A stretch of 64,000 nt of DNA from Neurospora intermedia (GCA_037102815.1 BTPP01000002.1:3410001-3474000); one strand, 5' to 3'. Shown: positions 20,742-32,018, numbered from the stretch's first letter. The notes: generated by a model from the sequence alone, not told the origin. Translations and numbers: made by a program.

Positions 20742-22625
20742 TCAAGGTTCCTCCGTCAGATCCACAACCGGAACCTCTTCCCCTCCCATCTCCACCGGTA
20801 ACCACTCCTCCACATCATCCCTCGCTCTCTTCTTGCCTGTAGACCCCTTTTGCTGGGCTACAGTAGCCACACTCTTTTCTTCGACATGCTCGGTCTTGAC
20901 GACTTTCATTACCTTGGAAGAAGCCAGTTTACGTTCGCTCTTTCCCTCACTTCCATCATCTTGTGTCTCTTCGATCTTTTGGTCCACTGCGGCTCCATCG
21001 TTGCAGTCAGCGTCAGGCATATCGATATCCTCCGTCGTAATTGTCGTTATTTTGTTCTTTGGGGTCTGTTTCTTTTTTTCGCTGGTGCTGATACCACTTT
21101 CGTCTCGCTGCCTGCTGTGTCTAGCATCCACCACGGACTCCTCTCCTTTGCCATTGGCTACCCTGTCGCCAACAACAAGTTGACCCAACTTCTCCAGATC
21201 CTCAACAACAATATCCGCGTGTCGCTCACCCGCCGTCTTGTCTTCGCACCTGGTAACCCAGCAAGCCGTTGCTCCAATAGCCCTTGCCAGGCCAAGGTAT
21301 TGCTTCGAGCAGCAGGCAAAGAGAACCTCGTCTTTTCGCATCGCCGGGAAATCGGCCGCCACTGTACCTACTTTCGCGTCCGTTTCCTTGTTGGCATTGC
21401 TTTCACCCGCGCCGCCCAAATTTGCCTCCTGGGCGATGGCGATCTGAGGCGTGGTCTGAAATCCAGGTAAAATGTCCCCTTTCCAAACCCTCGCAACGGC
21501 ATCCCCCTCAATACCAGAAGCATAAATCCCACCCACCACCACCGCCGCTGTCGCTCCACCTACTGCTGCCGCCTGTCTTCCTTGACCCTGATATCCCCTA
21601 GCCCCTTTACCAGCAGCCGTGACGCCCATGCGCCTCATCAGTTCTTGGATGATCTTGACTCCCTGTGCCGGCGTTGCAGGCTGCTGCTGCTGCTTCTTCT
21701 TCTGCTTTTGCTTCTTCCCATCTTTGTCTCCGTCTGTGCTTGAGGTCTGGTCAGGTGAAGAAGAAGAAGAAGATTCAAAGCCATCCTGCGCAATGAGAAT
21801 AACCACGTTGACGTCCTGCTGCTTCATCTGCTTGGCGAAGGGCTCTAGGTCCGGGTAAATGTCAAATTCGGAGAGGAATTCGTGGGTGTAGTGGAGGTAG
21901 GCCTGTGTCCAGAGGGCGATTGCGTGTTGGTAGTCGTACTGTTGTTCCTCTTGGGTGGGTGTGCTTGGGTCTGTGGCTTTGGCTTTTCCTTTACCTTTGG
22001 AACTTGATTCGGTAGTGTCTGAGTTGGCCGCTTCTGCTGCAGCAAATGAGGAGTCCGGCTTGCCGGAAGTCTTGAAAGCACCAAGCTGACCAAGGGCTTC
22101 CCCGAGCGTAGCATTATGAGCAAAAGCATTGAGAATTGCGGTCTCACTTGGTTGTGGCGCGTTTGGACCGAGAATGGCGGCGAAACAGTTCTGGATTGTG
22201 CGAATGATGATGCGGCGGCCATCGATGACGGTGTCATGGTGGAGAATAATGATCTTTGGTTTGGAGCTTGTGGTGCCCTGGGTGTCTGTGGAAAGTGAGT
22301 CGGGAATGACGGGTGTGGTGGGCTGTCTTGACTTGGTAATGGAAGACAAGTGAGCGGTAGGGCTCGGCGTGGCCTGTAGGCTGCTCAGCGGGGTGGTTGC
22401 TGAGGCGGTGCTGGGTGATGTACTATCTGTGTCTTTGCTTGGTGTGACGAGAGGAGATGACGATGATATGGATGGGCAGGTGGTCGGTTCTGCTGTATCG
22501 GACAGGGTGCGTTTGGGATGTGGCTTCGACGTGGTTGAGGGAGGGTTGGTTGCTGTGGTCGATGGCGTCAGGCTGTCGGTGATGGTATCAATGGAGGGGG
22601 CCTCCTTGCTAGAAAGTGAGTCCAT
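20742..22625 (-). CDS. Degenerate HAD-like nuclear protein with C-terminal SUMO-interaction-like motif
   Basis: A single exon of 627 aa from ATG 22625; the frame upstream has only TTG. The N-terminal 120 residues are Ser/Thr/Pro-rich and disordered. A folded region follows: IIILHHDTVIDGRRIIIRTI at about residue 125 occupies the place of a HAD motif I, but the catalytic DxDGT is not present. Later LGARAIGATA-type sequence (LARAIGATACWVTR) resembles the HAD motif IV region. Lys/Gln-rich and acidic inserts and a basic GKKRARDD cluster suggest a nuclear protein. The last residues, EEVPVVDLTEEP, look like a classic SUMO-interaction motif (V-V-D-L-T plus acidic residues). I infer a catalytically dead HAD-fold scaffold. 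No characterised homologue comes to mind. Confidence 0.75.
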   Translation of the reverse strand: MDSLSSKEAPSIDTITDSLTPSTTATNPPSTTSKPHPKRTLSDTAEPTTCPSISSSSPLVTPSKDTDSTSPSTASATTPLSSLQATPSPTAHLSSITKSRQPTTPVIPDSLSTDTQGTTSSKPKIIILHHDTVIDGRRIIIRTIQNCFAAILGPNAPQPSETAILNAFAHNATLGEALGQLGAFKTSGKPDSSFAAAEAANSDTTESSSKGKGKAKATDPSTPTQEEQQYDYQHAIALWTQAYLHYTHEFLSEFDIYPDLEPFAKQMKQQDVNVVILIAQDGFESSSSSSPDQTSSTDGDKDGKKQKQKKKQQQQPATPAQGVKIIQELMRRMGVTAAGKGARGYQGQGRQAAAVGGATAAVVVGGIYASGIEGDAVARVWKGDILPGFQTTPQIAIAQEANLGGAGESNANKETDAKVGTVAADFPAMRKDEVLFACCSKQYLGLARAIGATACWVTRCEDKTAGERHADIVVEDLEKLGQLVVGDRVANGKGEESVVDARHSRQRDESGISTSEKKKQTPKNKITTITTEDIDMPDADCNDGAAVDQKIEETQDDGSEGKSERKLASSKVMKVVKTEHVEEKSVATVAQQKGSTGKKRARDDVEEWLPVEMGGEEVPVVDLTEEP

Positions 22626-23881
22626 TTTGAGAGTATTCTGAGTGATGATTATTTTCCCGATGCTCTTAGCGGTCGGTTCTCGTTGCCGTATGTGGGCGAT
22701 AAGAGGTGGACTGCGTGAGATCTGAAGATGGTATAAATGTCTGCGAAATAAATGCCTAGAGCGATGCGTGGGAAGAAAGATAACAAAGGGCACGGTGAGG
22801 CGCGATAAAGACCTTGACTTTCTCGTGGCCGAGTCGAAGTTATTTAAAGGTGAAAGAGGTTGAAGGTTCAAAGAAACGTCCTTTTGAAGGATGTAGCCGC
22901 ATTTTGTACTGGAAGATCACGGTGAATTACTCGTGCAGGATACGGAAAAATGAGATGACATCGTGGACATCCTGAATCCGTTTTTTCCCATGCCTCATGC
23001 ATGCAAGAAAAAGACGCGATGACACAAGTTTGGCAAAGGTTTGCCCGAGTGCAAACGGCGGGCTAATCATCTGGTGTCACTCTTCGGACATTTTTTTTTC
23101 TTCCGCGCCATCACTTTTTCACTTCACCCGTACGTGTCTTTCTGGGGAGTAGAGCACATGGATGGAGATAAAGAGATTCCATCAGTCAAAAGTAATAATA
23201 GTTCCTTTGGAAAACTTGCGACTCGGCCTAGCGAGGTCACACTTTGCTAGCATGGATGACGATGGGGGATTCGATCGCGGACACTCCGCGCTAACGTATC
23301 GAGTGTACGTTTTCAGCTCGATCTTGAGTGGTTATGGCATTCACCAATGGCTCTTCAAGCTTGGTAGTACGTTTAAGAGACACACATTCGCCATTATCGC
23401 GGTATAGAGTGGCGTGAACAAGAGAGGCCACGATTTGAACGCAAGAAAGGCCAGAGGTTCCCCTGCAAGTTGCAACAAGGAGTTTCAGTCCTGCTCGTGA
23501 AAACTATGAAAAGTAGATGCAAGACTATAATTTCCCCAATAAGCAGATTTATGGTAACAAGACATGCATTTGGATATACAAATAGAGATAGATGCAAATG
23601 GTTTCAAGACATAATATGAGGAGGTTTTGATATCACAGACCCTAACCCTGATGGTGATCAATGAAAAGACAGCTGGATCCACAAACGCTTCCACTTTCTG
23701 TCGTCATTCTGACCGGGTTCGGAGGGCTTTAAATTGTCTTGTTTACCAGCTTGACATTTCTCCGGAATACTCAAATTTACAGTTCTTACCCCGTACATCT
23801 TCAATATTTTCAGTAGCAATAGAAGAGGATCTTCATTTCTAGTATTCTGAACCTGACGCTTCTCTCGCCAATTACCCCACC
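22626..23881. promoter_or_regulatory. Divergent intergenic region of 1.26 kb
   Basis: Lies between divergently transcribed genes (HAD-like gene to the left, bisphosphatase to the right), so it holds both promoters. Short frames here (for example 23041-23250) lack ATG starts or recognisable content. The ATG of the bisphosphatase follows CCCCACC. Confidence 0.45.
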
Positions 23882-24958
23882 ATGACCACCTCCCACAGCC
23901 TCAAGGCGGCTGCACCACCAGCAACTCCCCTCACCGCGACCCTCACCACTCACCTTGCCTCCCTCCTCCCTTCCTCCTCCAGGGACAGCCTGCGCACCTC
24001 TGTGCTTCCCTCGCTCCTCACCTCCATCGCCGCCACCTCCACTGCCCTCCGCGCCGCCCAAGACGTCTCCCTCGCCGGCTCCTCTAACTCCTTCGGCGAC
24101 GACCAACTCAACGTCGACGTGCTCGCCGAAGAAGCCATCCGGCTCTGTCTCGCCCAGTGTCCTTCCGTCGTCACCGCCTCCAGCGAAGAGGACCCCATTG
24201 AGAAACCGGTGCAGCACACCGGCCTTCCCTTTCAGGTCGTCGAGGCCGAGCAGGATCGCACCCACGGCGAGGTCTACACGGTCGCGTTTGACCCACTTGA
24301 CGGGTCCTCTATCATTGCGCCGAACTGGACTGTCGGAACGATTTTCTCGCTGTGGGATGGCACGTCAGCACTGGGTGCGAGTCCGAGGGACAAGCAGATC
24401 GGGGCGGTGTTGGGTGTTTATGGACCGAGGACCACGGCGGTTGTTGCGTTGAGATTCCCAGGGGAGGAGAAGGGCGTTTGTTTCGAGGTGGGGTTGTCGG
24501 AATCAAGCGAGGCAGGGAAAGGGCAAGAATGGGATCTTGTCCGCCCCTCTGTCTCTTACGCGCCGCCGCCTTTCAAAACGCGGTATTTCGCCCCTGCGAA
24601 CTTGCGCTCGACCAACACCCACGCGGCTTATGCCAAGCTGGTGGCGCATTACATGGCGGAGAACTACACGCTGAGGTACTGCGGCGGGCTCGTGCCGGAT
24701 GTGGTGCACGCGCTGGTTAAGGGGCATGGAGTGTATCTGAGCCCGGTGACGGAGACGAGCAAGGCTAAGTTGAGGAGTCTGTATGAGCTGTTCCCGCTGG
24801 CGCTGGTGGTGGAGTGCTGCGGTGGGCGGGCGGTAGACCCGGTGAGTGGGGAGAATATCTTGGGGGATAAGGGAGTGGATGGGTGCGACGAGCGTGGTGG
24901 TATTGTGTGCGGAACAGCGGAGGAAGTTGAATATGCTAAGGAGGTGCTGTGCGGTTAA
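23882..24958 (+). CDS. Sedoheptulose-1,7-bisphosphatase-like enzyme (class I FBPase superfamily)
   Basis: A single exon of 358 aa starting at ATG 23882. The metal-binding signature DPLDGSS sits at residues 137-143, followed by NWTVGTIFSLWDG, as in the SBPase/FBPase superfamily. The upstream block SSNSFGDDQLNVDVLAEEAI supplies conserved substrate and metal contacts, and the C-terminal GGLVPDVVHALVKGHGVYL is the sugar-phosphate-binding part. Enzymes of this type remove the 1-phosphate from sedoheptulose or fructose bisphosphate. The sequence looks closer to fungal SBPase-like proteins than to gluconeogenic FBPase because the allosteric AMP-site region is short. Substrate choice is inference. 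No signal peptide is evident, so a cytosolic enzyme is likely. Confidence 0.85.
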   Translation: MTTSHSLKAAAPPATPLTATLTTHLASLLPSSSRDSLRTSVLPSLLTSIAATSTALRAAQDVSLAGSSNSFGDDQLNVDVLAEEAIRLCLAQCPSVVTASSEEDPIEKPVQHTGLPFQVVEAEQDRTHGEVYTVAFDPLDGSSIIAPNWTVGTIFSLWDGTSALGASPRDKQIGAVLGVYGPRTTAVVALRFPGEEKGVCFEVGLSESSEAGKGQEWDLVRPSVSYAPPPFKTRYFAPANLRSTNTHAAYAKLVAHYMAENYTLRYCGGLVPDVVHALVKGHGVYLSPVTETSKAKLRSLYELFPLALVVECCGGRAVDPVSGENILGDKGVDGCDERGGIVCGTAEEVEYAKEVLCG

Positions 24959-26146
24959 GAATGAGCAGTGGGGTGGTTGAATGGATTCTAGGGCCAAGGG
25001 ACCAAGAGATGCATGCCGATGTCACAACGTCAAGTTGGTCACGAGAATGTAGAGGCTCATCGTTCGCTTCTTCCGAGATGATGGTATAGATTATAGATTT
25101 CAAGAGTTTAGACAATAGATGACTAGAAAGAAATCTTTACGTTACGCAAACTGAGAGGCAGACAAGACACGGATATAGGTTTTCAAGAATCTGCCAACCG
25201 GCAAACCTACACGCTCAATGCTTTATTAGAAAAGAAAAGAAAATGAAGAAAAGCAGAGAGGACTGAACGTGCGAAAGCAAGAAAAAGTACGGTAAAAAGG
25301 AAAAGAAAAAGTGTGGGCGGTACCGGATGCGGACTGGTGACTTCTATTCTGAAGCAAAAAAACAACATACAACACCAGGGATTCGCTGGTCGTCACCGAC
25401 CCAACTACTAGTCTGGCCCTCACTGGCTTATCTATGGGAGAGCGGACGGGATCCCGAGTTTTCCAGTGGGTATGGTCGTATTTGCTTTCTGTCTCTTAAG
25501 CTTGACCTTATAAAGAAATGTTTAAAAGGAGATTGGGGCTTTGGAAGTGGAAGTGGTAGTGAACTATCGCCAAGTCGTCTAGAAGCCACAGATCTCAACA
25601 CGACAGGCGATCAGCCAAGTAGTGTTCACCATTACACCAATGGACAACGAGAAGGTGCGGAATCAAGTGAGTCTCATGCACCTAATCCATGCCCTGGAAC
25701 TGGTAAGAGTTGGGTTGAAATGCGCAGTCATTGGCAAAAACGTTTTGCATAAATCTTCGCCCTATTGGCGGTTCTCAAACTGAAGGGTATAATATTCTAA
25801 AGAGTGTGTCCAAATCCATCCCTGCCCATTCTCGTAAAACTCGCGAAACCATCAAGTGTGGAATGCCACAACCGGCACATCCCATCACATACAGGTGTGA
25901 AGAAAAATTCAGTGTTGACCTAGCTTGGCCAATGCTAGGTCACACTCTCAACCTTCGCCTCGTGACTCGTCCCCTAACATGATTTTAACCCTGTCTGCAT
26001 GCGTGTTGAACGGCACAAGTCCAGTGGCACACCCCATGTTCATTTTCCCCCTCCAAAATCCCCGACTCAAGCCGGGTCTATGCCTTCAATCCATCTACCT
26101 TGCAAGTGGAAATCCACCTGAATCTCCTCCATCACATCCCCCAAAC
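24959..26146. other. Intergenic, one weak ORF
   Basis: Contains 3' UTRs of the flanking convergent genes. A plus-strand ATG frame at 25327-25752 (141 codons) has a Gly/Ser stretch but no recognisable domain, and it crosses ordinary non-coding-looking DNA. I do not call it a gene. Confidence 0.4.
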
Positions 26147-26782
26147 TTAGTTGGCAAAAATAGCCCAGTCCACGCTAGTAGGCTGGTCGCCATTGCAGTT
26201 CATGTGTCCCTCAGCACCCACCCGCCTGTTGCTCTGGAACTTGTCGATCGAGTCTCTGGTAAGATCAGAAATGTCTCTGCTCCCGACATGGACAGGATAA
26301 ACGCTGCTGCTCTTGACACCAAACACACAGGTGTTCGTAATGACCAGACGGCAATAGCCACTGTTGAACGCCCGGTCGGTCCAGTACGCGACATAGCGGC
26401 CCTGGTGCCCCGCATAGTAGTCGCGAATGGAGGCGCAGTCGGAGACGAGGGGCGAGTTGCCCGACGTCTTTCTGATGTAGCTCGAGGCGCCACAGGAGTC
26501 GGCGTACTGAGCGCCGTCGTTCCAGTCAAGACGCTTGGTGAGGGTGCCGGGGTTGAGGGACTGCCCGGAGGCGTCCATGTCGATGGAGCGCTTGAGGGCA
26601 GGGTGAACGAGAACGGTGACGTTCCGTCCGTCGCTATTGGTGAAAGTGTCCGCGACGTAGGCCTCGGATTCGACAATGTAGGTGTAGCCGTCAGGGCTCA
26701 CGGCTGTCTTCACGGCAGAAGGCGTGAGGGGAGCGGCCGCGGCAAAGGCGCAGAGAGAGAGGAGGGCTGTGGAGAAGAGCAT
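26147..26782 (-). CDS. Secreted Hce2 (Ecp2-like) effector candidate
   Basis: A single exon of 211 aa from ATG 26782, which opens directly into a signal peptide (MLFSTALLSLCAFAAAAP). A pro-region follows with Lys-Arg sites at residues 64-65 and 83-84 that suit Kex2-type cleavage. The mature part (about 88-211) carries the Hce2 pattern: SPLVSDCASI, a short variable loop, GYCRLVITNTCVFGV, VHVGSRDISDLTRDSIDKF, GAEGHMNCNG and VDWAIF. Cysteines stand at 97, 116, 144, 152 and 196. Hce2 is the domain of Cladosporium fulvum Ecp2 and related necrosis-inducing effectors of plant-associated fungi, also found in saprotrophs. The frame is intact. The role in this species is inference. Confidence 0.85.
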   Translation of the reverse strand: MLFSTALLSLCAFAAAAPLTPSAVKTAVSPDGYTYIVESEAYVADTFTNSDGRNVTVLVHPALKRSIDMDASGQSLNPGTLTKRLDWNDGAQYADSCGASSYIRKTSGNSPLVSDCASIRDYYAGHQGRYVAYWTDRAFNSGYCRLVITNTCVFGVKSSSVYPVHVGSRDISDLTRDSIDKFQSNRRVGAEGHMNCNGDQPTSVDWAIFAN

Positions 26783-28419
26783 TTTGAGAAGAGGCTTTTG
26801 GGGATTTCGGGTGTGATATGGTCGCAAAGGCTGCTGGAGATGAGTTCAGGGTCTGGCTTTGGTGGTGAGAGGCTGGATGAAGGAAGAAGCTGATGATGAT
26901 GCTGATGAGAATATCGCCGTATCCTCGAAGAGCCTTGTCGTACTTATAGATTTTTCCTAGTGATGCAGACAACGCCAAGTGAATCTTCGATTCTCTTTTC
27001 CTTCATCATCATCATCATCCCCTTCCGTCATCGGAGCCACGCCGACAATGCCGAACTGTTAAGGACTCGTGAGGGGGTTTTGAGAAGTGCCAACATCGCG
27101 TATGCACGATCAAGTGACTGTGATAATGTTGCCAGGACCACACGTACGCCGACTGGCCCCAGCCTCCACGCAAACAGGACGGCGATGGTGAAGTTTTTCG
27201 AGAGTTGAAGTCGGGAGGAGCCAAGAATTCTGCAGGCAGAGGTGAGAACGCAACGGAATGTAGCAGTAGAAGTTGATAGTTTCTCAGCCACATCAAGCAT
27301 GAAAAAGGTCAAACTCTCACGAACTCCGCTATCGAGGTCTTATTACTGATTGTTGGATGTTTCGGAGTTACTGGAGAGTAGTACTCCATGATCAGAGTAG
27401 TATCCACTGGGTGGAAAGCGTTGCGATGAGGCTCGGTACCGGTGCTTTAGGTTTGCCAGGTTGATGGGGATATCCGTCAACGGCAATGATAGGCACAAGG
27501 CGCGGCCCGAACCAGTATAGGCCGGGGTGAGATCGTCACTGGTCTAAACCGGGACCCTGAGTCGATACCTAGTGTATACGCATTCGTAAGGGTCTTTCCA
27601 ACTTGTGTGTCCGCAAACCGGAGGCATCAGCTGAGTGTATCTCGGAGTATACATAGAGGTGAGCTGATATCCAACAAACATCTGTACGGTGGAAGATAAC
27701 GACGGGGAAGATCAACGACGGCGAGCATCTCTCTGCGGAATAGCATTGATACTGTGCTTGACGCATGGCATGTAGCTTCAGGAACACCAATAAGACCCTT
27801 GATCGTCCTCCTTCACGTAGTGTAGACAACGTATCCAGCACGCCGTAAAAAGGTCTAAAGGATCAGTACCGGCGAGTTTATCTCAACAACAGCAATATGG
27901 GTACCTCTATGTGCCAGTGATGATGTGGTAGTCTGTGTGATCGAAACGCAGGCGTCTGGCAACTCCGCAACAAGAGCCACGCCAAAGGTGCTTCTAGTAT
28001 CAGTATCATTTTGTTCGCAACGTCAATGATAAAACGAACGAGAAAAGACTCCATCACGCTCGTAATGTGTTTGCGTGATCATGTTGCTGATGCTACTCAT
28101 TAGTAAAATGTAAGCCGGAGACGTTGTTCGTTGCTGCCCGTAACGTGTGGAATCCGAGGCGGCGCGGTGAAGCCATGACAAAGTGTCAAGTTGCTGCCGA
28201 AGAGCGGCCTTGTTGCTGTTGGGATAATCGCATCTCGAGACAACGACATGGTGAACGAAAAGTTCGTGATGAGTGGAGGTTCATGAAGATTGCCAAGCCG
28301 CCGCCAATGGCATCACTCCGTCGGCTCTCCACAACCCGAACGGACGGGAAGGGTTCATTCCTTCCATCCGGATGGCAGCCCGACCGACCCCGCACATTGA
28401 ATGTTGGAGAACTTCCTTG
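26783..28419. other. Gene-free 1.6 kb upstream of the effector gene
   Basis: Holds the effector promoter. TGATGATGATG-type microsatellite tracts occur near 26890 and CATCATCATC near 27003. Other frames start at non-ATG codons or lack recognisable content. Confidence 0.4.
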
Positions 28420-28421
28420 TA

Positions 28422-28763
28422 CAGTAATGTCCCCTGAAAGTGCAACTAATCCGGGCCGACCAAATCCTTTGCACTTTCTGGGTGTTTGCACTTGGGGGAT
28501 CTAGTGCACAGACTATGAAGCCCCCTCCGGCCACTAGAAAATGCTCGGCTATACCAAAAAGTGGGACCTTAGAGCCTCGGTAAGCGGATGTAAGTGTTCT
28601 CTCCCACCAAAATTGGACCCCTATAACTGCAAATCTTAGCCAAAGTCTTTGCACTTTGCAGTTTGCAGTTTTAATATGGGAAAACAATTCCGGCCGTCCA
28701 AAAATTTGCACTTTCTGGGGTTTTTGCACTTGGGGGTGGTTGCACATTCAGGGGACATTACTG
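28422..28763. mobile_element. MITE with 25-bp terminal inverted repeats and TA duplication
   Basis: A 342-bp element starts CAGTAATGTCCCCTGAAAG and ends with the inverse. The 25-bp ends (28422-28446 and 28739-28763) are inverted with one mismatch. TA dinucleotides flank both sides (28420-28421 and 28764-28765), the target duplication of Tc1/mariner and pogo/Fot1 elements. The block TTTGCACTTTCTGGGTGTTTGCACTTGGGGG-like near 28471-28500 recurs in the same direction near 28706-28735, so one end module is duplicated internally. There is no transposase; the frame that crosses it is a by-product of the repeats. It is not RIPed. It would depend on a transposase elsewhere. Confidence 0.85.
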
Positions 28764-28765
28764 TA

Positions 28766-29631
28766 GTTGAACTTCAACTTCAAGTTATCACGCGGCAGCT
28801 TTTAGCTGCAGTCAATACTGTAGTGTACTGCTGTGGCCCCGATAGCAGCGAGAAGACGGGTGGCTCTGAAGGTCAGCAGCGAACAGCGCCTTCTGTCAGC
28901 GCGCTACCCGGGCCGTGCCCACGCCTTCCCCTGAACAGCCCAGGGACTCGATTCTAAAAAAAAAAATGGGGGTGAGGCACGGGTCGGTAACGGTCGTTAA
29001 ATGGTCCACACTACAATTGGACAACAAGATCCCGATGAAAATCCGTTCTCTCCGACCATGCTGCCCCTGCCCCTGTCCAGAATTCCAACTTCTTGGAGTG
29101 TCACCAACAACACTCTTACTATTTCGACTTGATCGATTACACAAACACCAACTTTGTCTTGTGTCGTTGTGACCCAAAGACAACTGAGAAATCTGTGGCC
29201 TAACAGAGCTGCATTCACGACTCTGATTACCCATGATCTGAATCTGACTTCAGCATGACCAATGATAACTCGACCTGACACTTCCCTTGTAGAGTATTTG
29301 CCTCCTTCATTGGCCTTCTAGAATCACAAGCCTCAAAGATGCCGTCCCCACAAGGCCGAACCCCGTGAATGCCTTGTCGTCCGATTCGATGGCTGCTGGA
29401 GTCCTGAACCAATTCTGCCGTTTGTTCCGATTCCGTCTTCGTTCCCCACCGGCATACACACGCTGTATCATGCATTCCTCGCTGCGAGTTCCTTAGATTT
29501 CTTTTTCAATACTTAGTCTTTTTCTTTGCTTTTCCTGGTGATCTCCATTTTAGGTGTCATCCTACCACCTCTAGTTCCTCATTTTCACCACTCCTCGATT
29601 AGTGACAGTAGAAGCCAACTGGCTGGTCAAG
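28766..29631. other. Intergenic upstream of AFG1-type gene
   Basis: Holds the AFG1 promoter and leader. I see no gene. A run of A (28958-28968) is the only low-complexity tract. Confidence 0.4.
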
Positions 29632-31469
29632 ATGCGCGTGACCAGTGTACCGCTCGGGCTCCCGACTACGGCGAAACCCCTCTTTCGGTCCTCGACTGCC
29701 CGTTCTGCGAGAATCATCACAAACACCAGCACACCCCGGCGCACACAATGTACATCGGCATGCGGACATAGGAACGTCAACCAGTCGCGCGCTTTGGCAC
29801 ATGCTGCTCGTCCTGCCGCCCGCATCATCCTTCCTGCGACATTTACCGCTGGCCAAAGGAGGAGAGCAACAACTGCTACCGCCGCAGCCGCTGTTCACAA
29901 TGGTTAGCCAAACCCCGACGACCTCTTACCGGCGCCATCACTCCCGTAATGAGAGATCTTGATTTGACACCTTCCTACCCACAGCAAACCCAGAAAACCT
30001 TGGCCCCATCCAAGAATACGACCGCCGAGTCGCCAATGGGGAGCTACGAAATGACGACCATCAAAGAGGTGAGTGAGCATGCAACACTTGGGAGCTCAAC
30101 CTATAGACGGAACGTGAGCAGCCGCTAACTAACGCGCCCCATCTTTGCACAAACAGGAATTATCCAGAATCTCCAGCATCTCCACGAAGAACTCCGGAAT
30201 TACGCGGCACCCCCCGTCGTCCACCCGACCCTCGAATCTCTAAAACCGCAAAAGTCTCTTTTCTCCTTCTTCGGCGGCAAGCCCAAGAGTGCCATCGCCG
30301 AAATCCCTGCCAACCTTCCTCGGGGGCTCTACCTCTATGGCGATGTTGGCTGCGGCAAGACCATGCTCATGGATCTCTTTTACGACACATTACCCCATAA
30401 CATCAAGTCGAAGACGAGGATACACTTCCACAACTTTATGCAGGATGTCCACAAGCGTCTCCACAAGATCAAGATGCAATACGGCAACGACGTTGATGCC
30501 GTTCCCTTTGTTGCGGCCGACATTGCCCAACAGGGAAGCGTTCTCTGTTTCGACGAGTTTCAATGTACCGACGTCGCCGACGCCATGATCCTTCGCCGCC
30601 TCCTCGAGGCTCTCATGTCCCACGGCGTTGTGCTTGTCACGACCTCCAACCGACACCCCGACGAGCTGTACATAAACGGTGTTCAGCGCGAGTCATTCAT
30701 CCCCGCTATCGAACTGCTCAAGAACCGGCTGCACGTCATCAACCTGAACTCCAACACCGATTACCGCAAGATCCCCCGTCCTCCTTCCGGTGTCTACCAC
30801 ACCGCGCTCGACGCCCACGCAGCCTCCCACGCCGAGAAGTGGTTCCGCTTTTTGGGCGATCCCGAAAACCCCGAGCCGCACCCCGAGGTGCAAACTGTCT
30901 GGGGCCGCGAGATCCACGTCCCTCGTGTCAGCGGCCGTTGCGCCTGGTTCACCTTCGACGAGCTGATCGGCCAACCGACAGGTGCTGCCGACTACATTGA
31001 GTTGATGCGCTCGTACGACGCCTTCATTGTCACCGACATCCCCGGTATGACCTACCGTCAGCGCGACCTGGCCCGCCGCTTCATCACCTTCATCGATGCC
31101 GTATACGAGTCGCACGCCAAACTCGTCTTGACGTCAGCCGTGCCCTTGACAGAATTGTTCGTTTCCCGACAGGAGATTGAGGAGTCACTCAAGAAGCAGG
31201 GCAAGGCTTTGGACCAGACGCATTCTGTTGCGGATGTGATGAGTCACATGATGGATGATCTCGACCAGAATGCCGACAAGCTCTCCAAGTCTAACCTATT
31301 CAGCGGCGACGAGGAAGCCTTTGCGTTCGCGCGTGCGCTGTCGCGCTTGACTGAAATGGGCAGCAAGATGTGGGTTGAGCGTGGCATGGGTCTGGAGGAC
31401 AAGGGTGGTAAATCTGAGCATGATAGCTGGACAAAGACGAGGAGTAGGCAGATGGAGGACAGCATGTGA
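29632..31469 (+). CDS. afg1: AFG1/LACE1-type mitochondrial AAA ATPase
   Basis: Three exons: 29632-29902, 29985-30068 and 30157-31469 (555 aa), with GT..AG introns both in phase 1. Residues 1-90 are rich in Arg, Ala, Ser and Thr with no acidic residues, a good mitochondrial presequence. Then come GPIQEYDRRVANGELRNDDH, the Walker A motif GDVGCGKT at 180-187 and the Walker B motif VLCFDEFQ (D251, E252), then TTSNRHPDELY as the sensor region and ITFIDAVYESHAKLVLTS near the end. Afg1 family ATPases sit at the inner membrane and help remove or assemble respiratory-chain subunits. Size matches the yeast protein (509) plus a longer leader. All ATPase motifs are intact. Confidence 0.93.
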
Positions 31470-32018
31470 GATAACAAGGAAGAGGAAGAGATGCGGTTGT
31501 TTGGTTAAAAGAATCGATACCCCGAAAGACAGGGCGACCGTCGCTCCACTTACATTACCCACGCGGCTCGTCTGTAAGAGACATGAGCCTGGAAAGAGCA
31601 TGCATTGGTGGTTATCGTCCCTCATTCGATTCTTTAATTTTTGTTTCGGATCCTTTTTGGCGCTAATTCTAATGGCAGCGGACCTTGGTGCCGTTTCTTT
31701 GGCCGGTTTTGGATACTTAGCTTTATTATGTCTTAATAGCATGCTGTCCGCTCAGACGTTAAGCTGCGCTACGGCAGAATGAAGTTTGACTTGGACACTT
31801 CTTACAATCTTTCAAATAAGACAGCATTATTACAGAGACAGTACTAGAAACCCTCAATATTGAACCGCCACTCAGCCCTGAGAGCTAACCTACTTACCTC
31901 ACACTATCACCACCGGACTTTAACAAAGACACCCGAGTTTTCCAGCCGATCACACAGATAAACCCAGAGTGGTTGACTTCTCTCATTTGCCTCTCCAGCG
32001 AAACCATGAAAATATCGC
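31470..32018. other. Convergent 3' intergenic region
   Basis: About 550 bp between the AFG1-type gene and the minus-strand DUF1295-type gene. It holds 3' UTRs. I see no gene. Confidence 0.45.

Noticed and set aside
25327-25752. 141-codon ATG frame on plus strand
   Set aside because: No domain, signal or repeat, and the surrounding DNA looks intergenic. The length is within reach of chance.
28355-28747. 130-codon minus frame over the MITE
   Set aside because: The frame follows the repeated end modules of the MITE and includes its inverted ends, so it is a by-product of the repeats.
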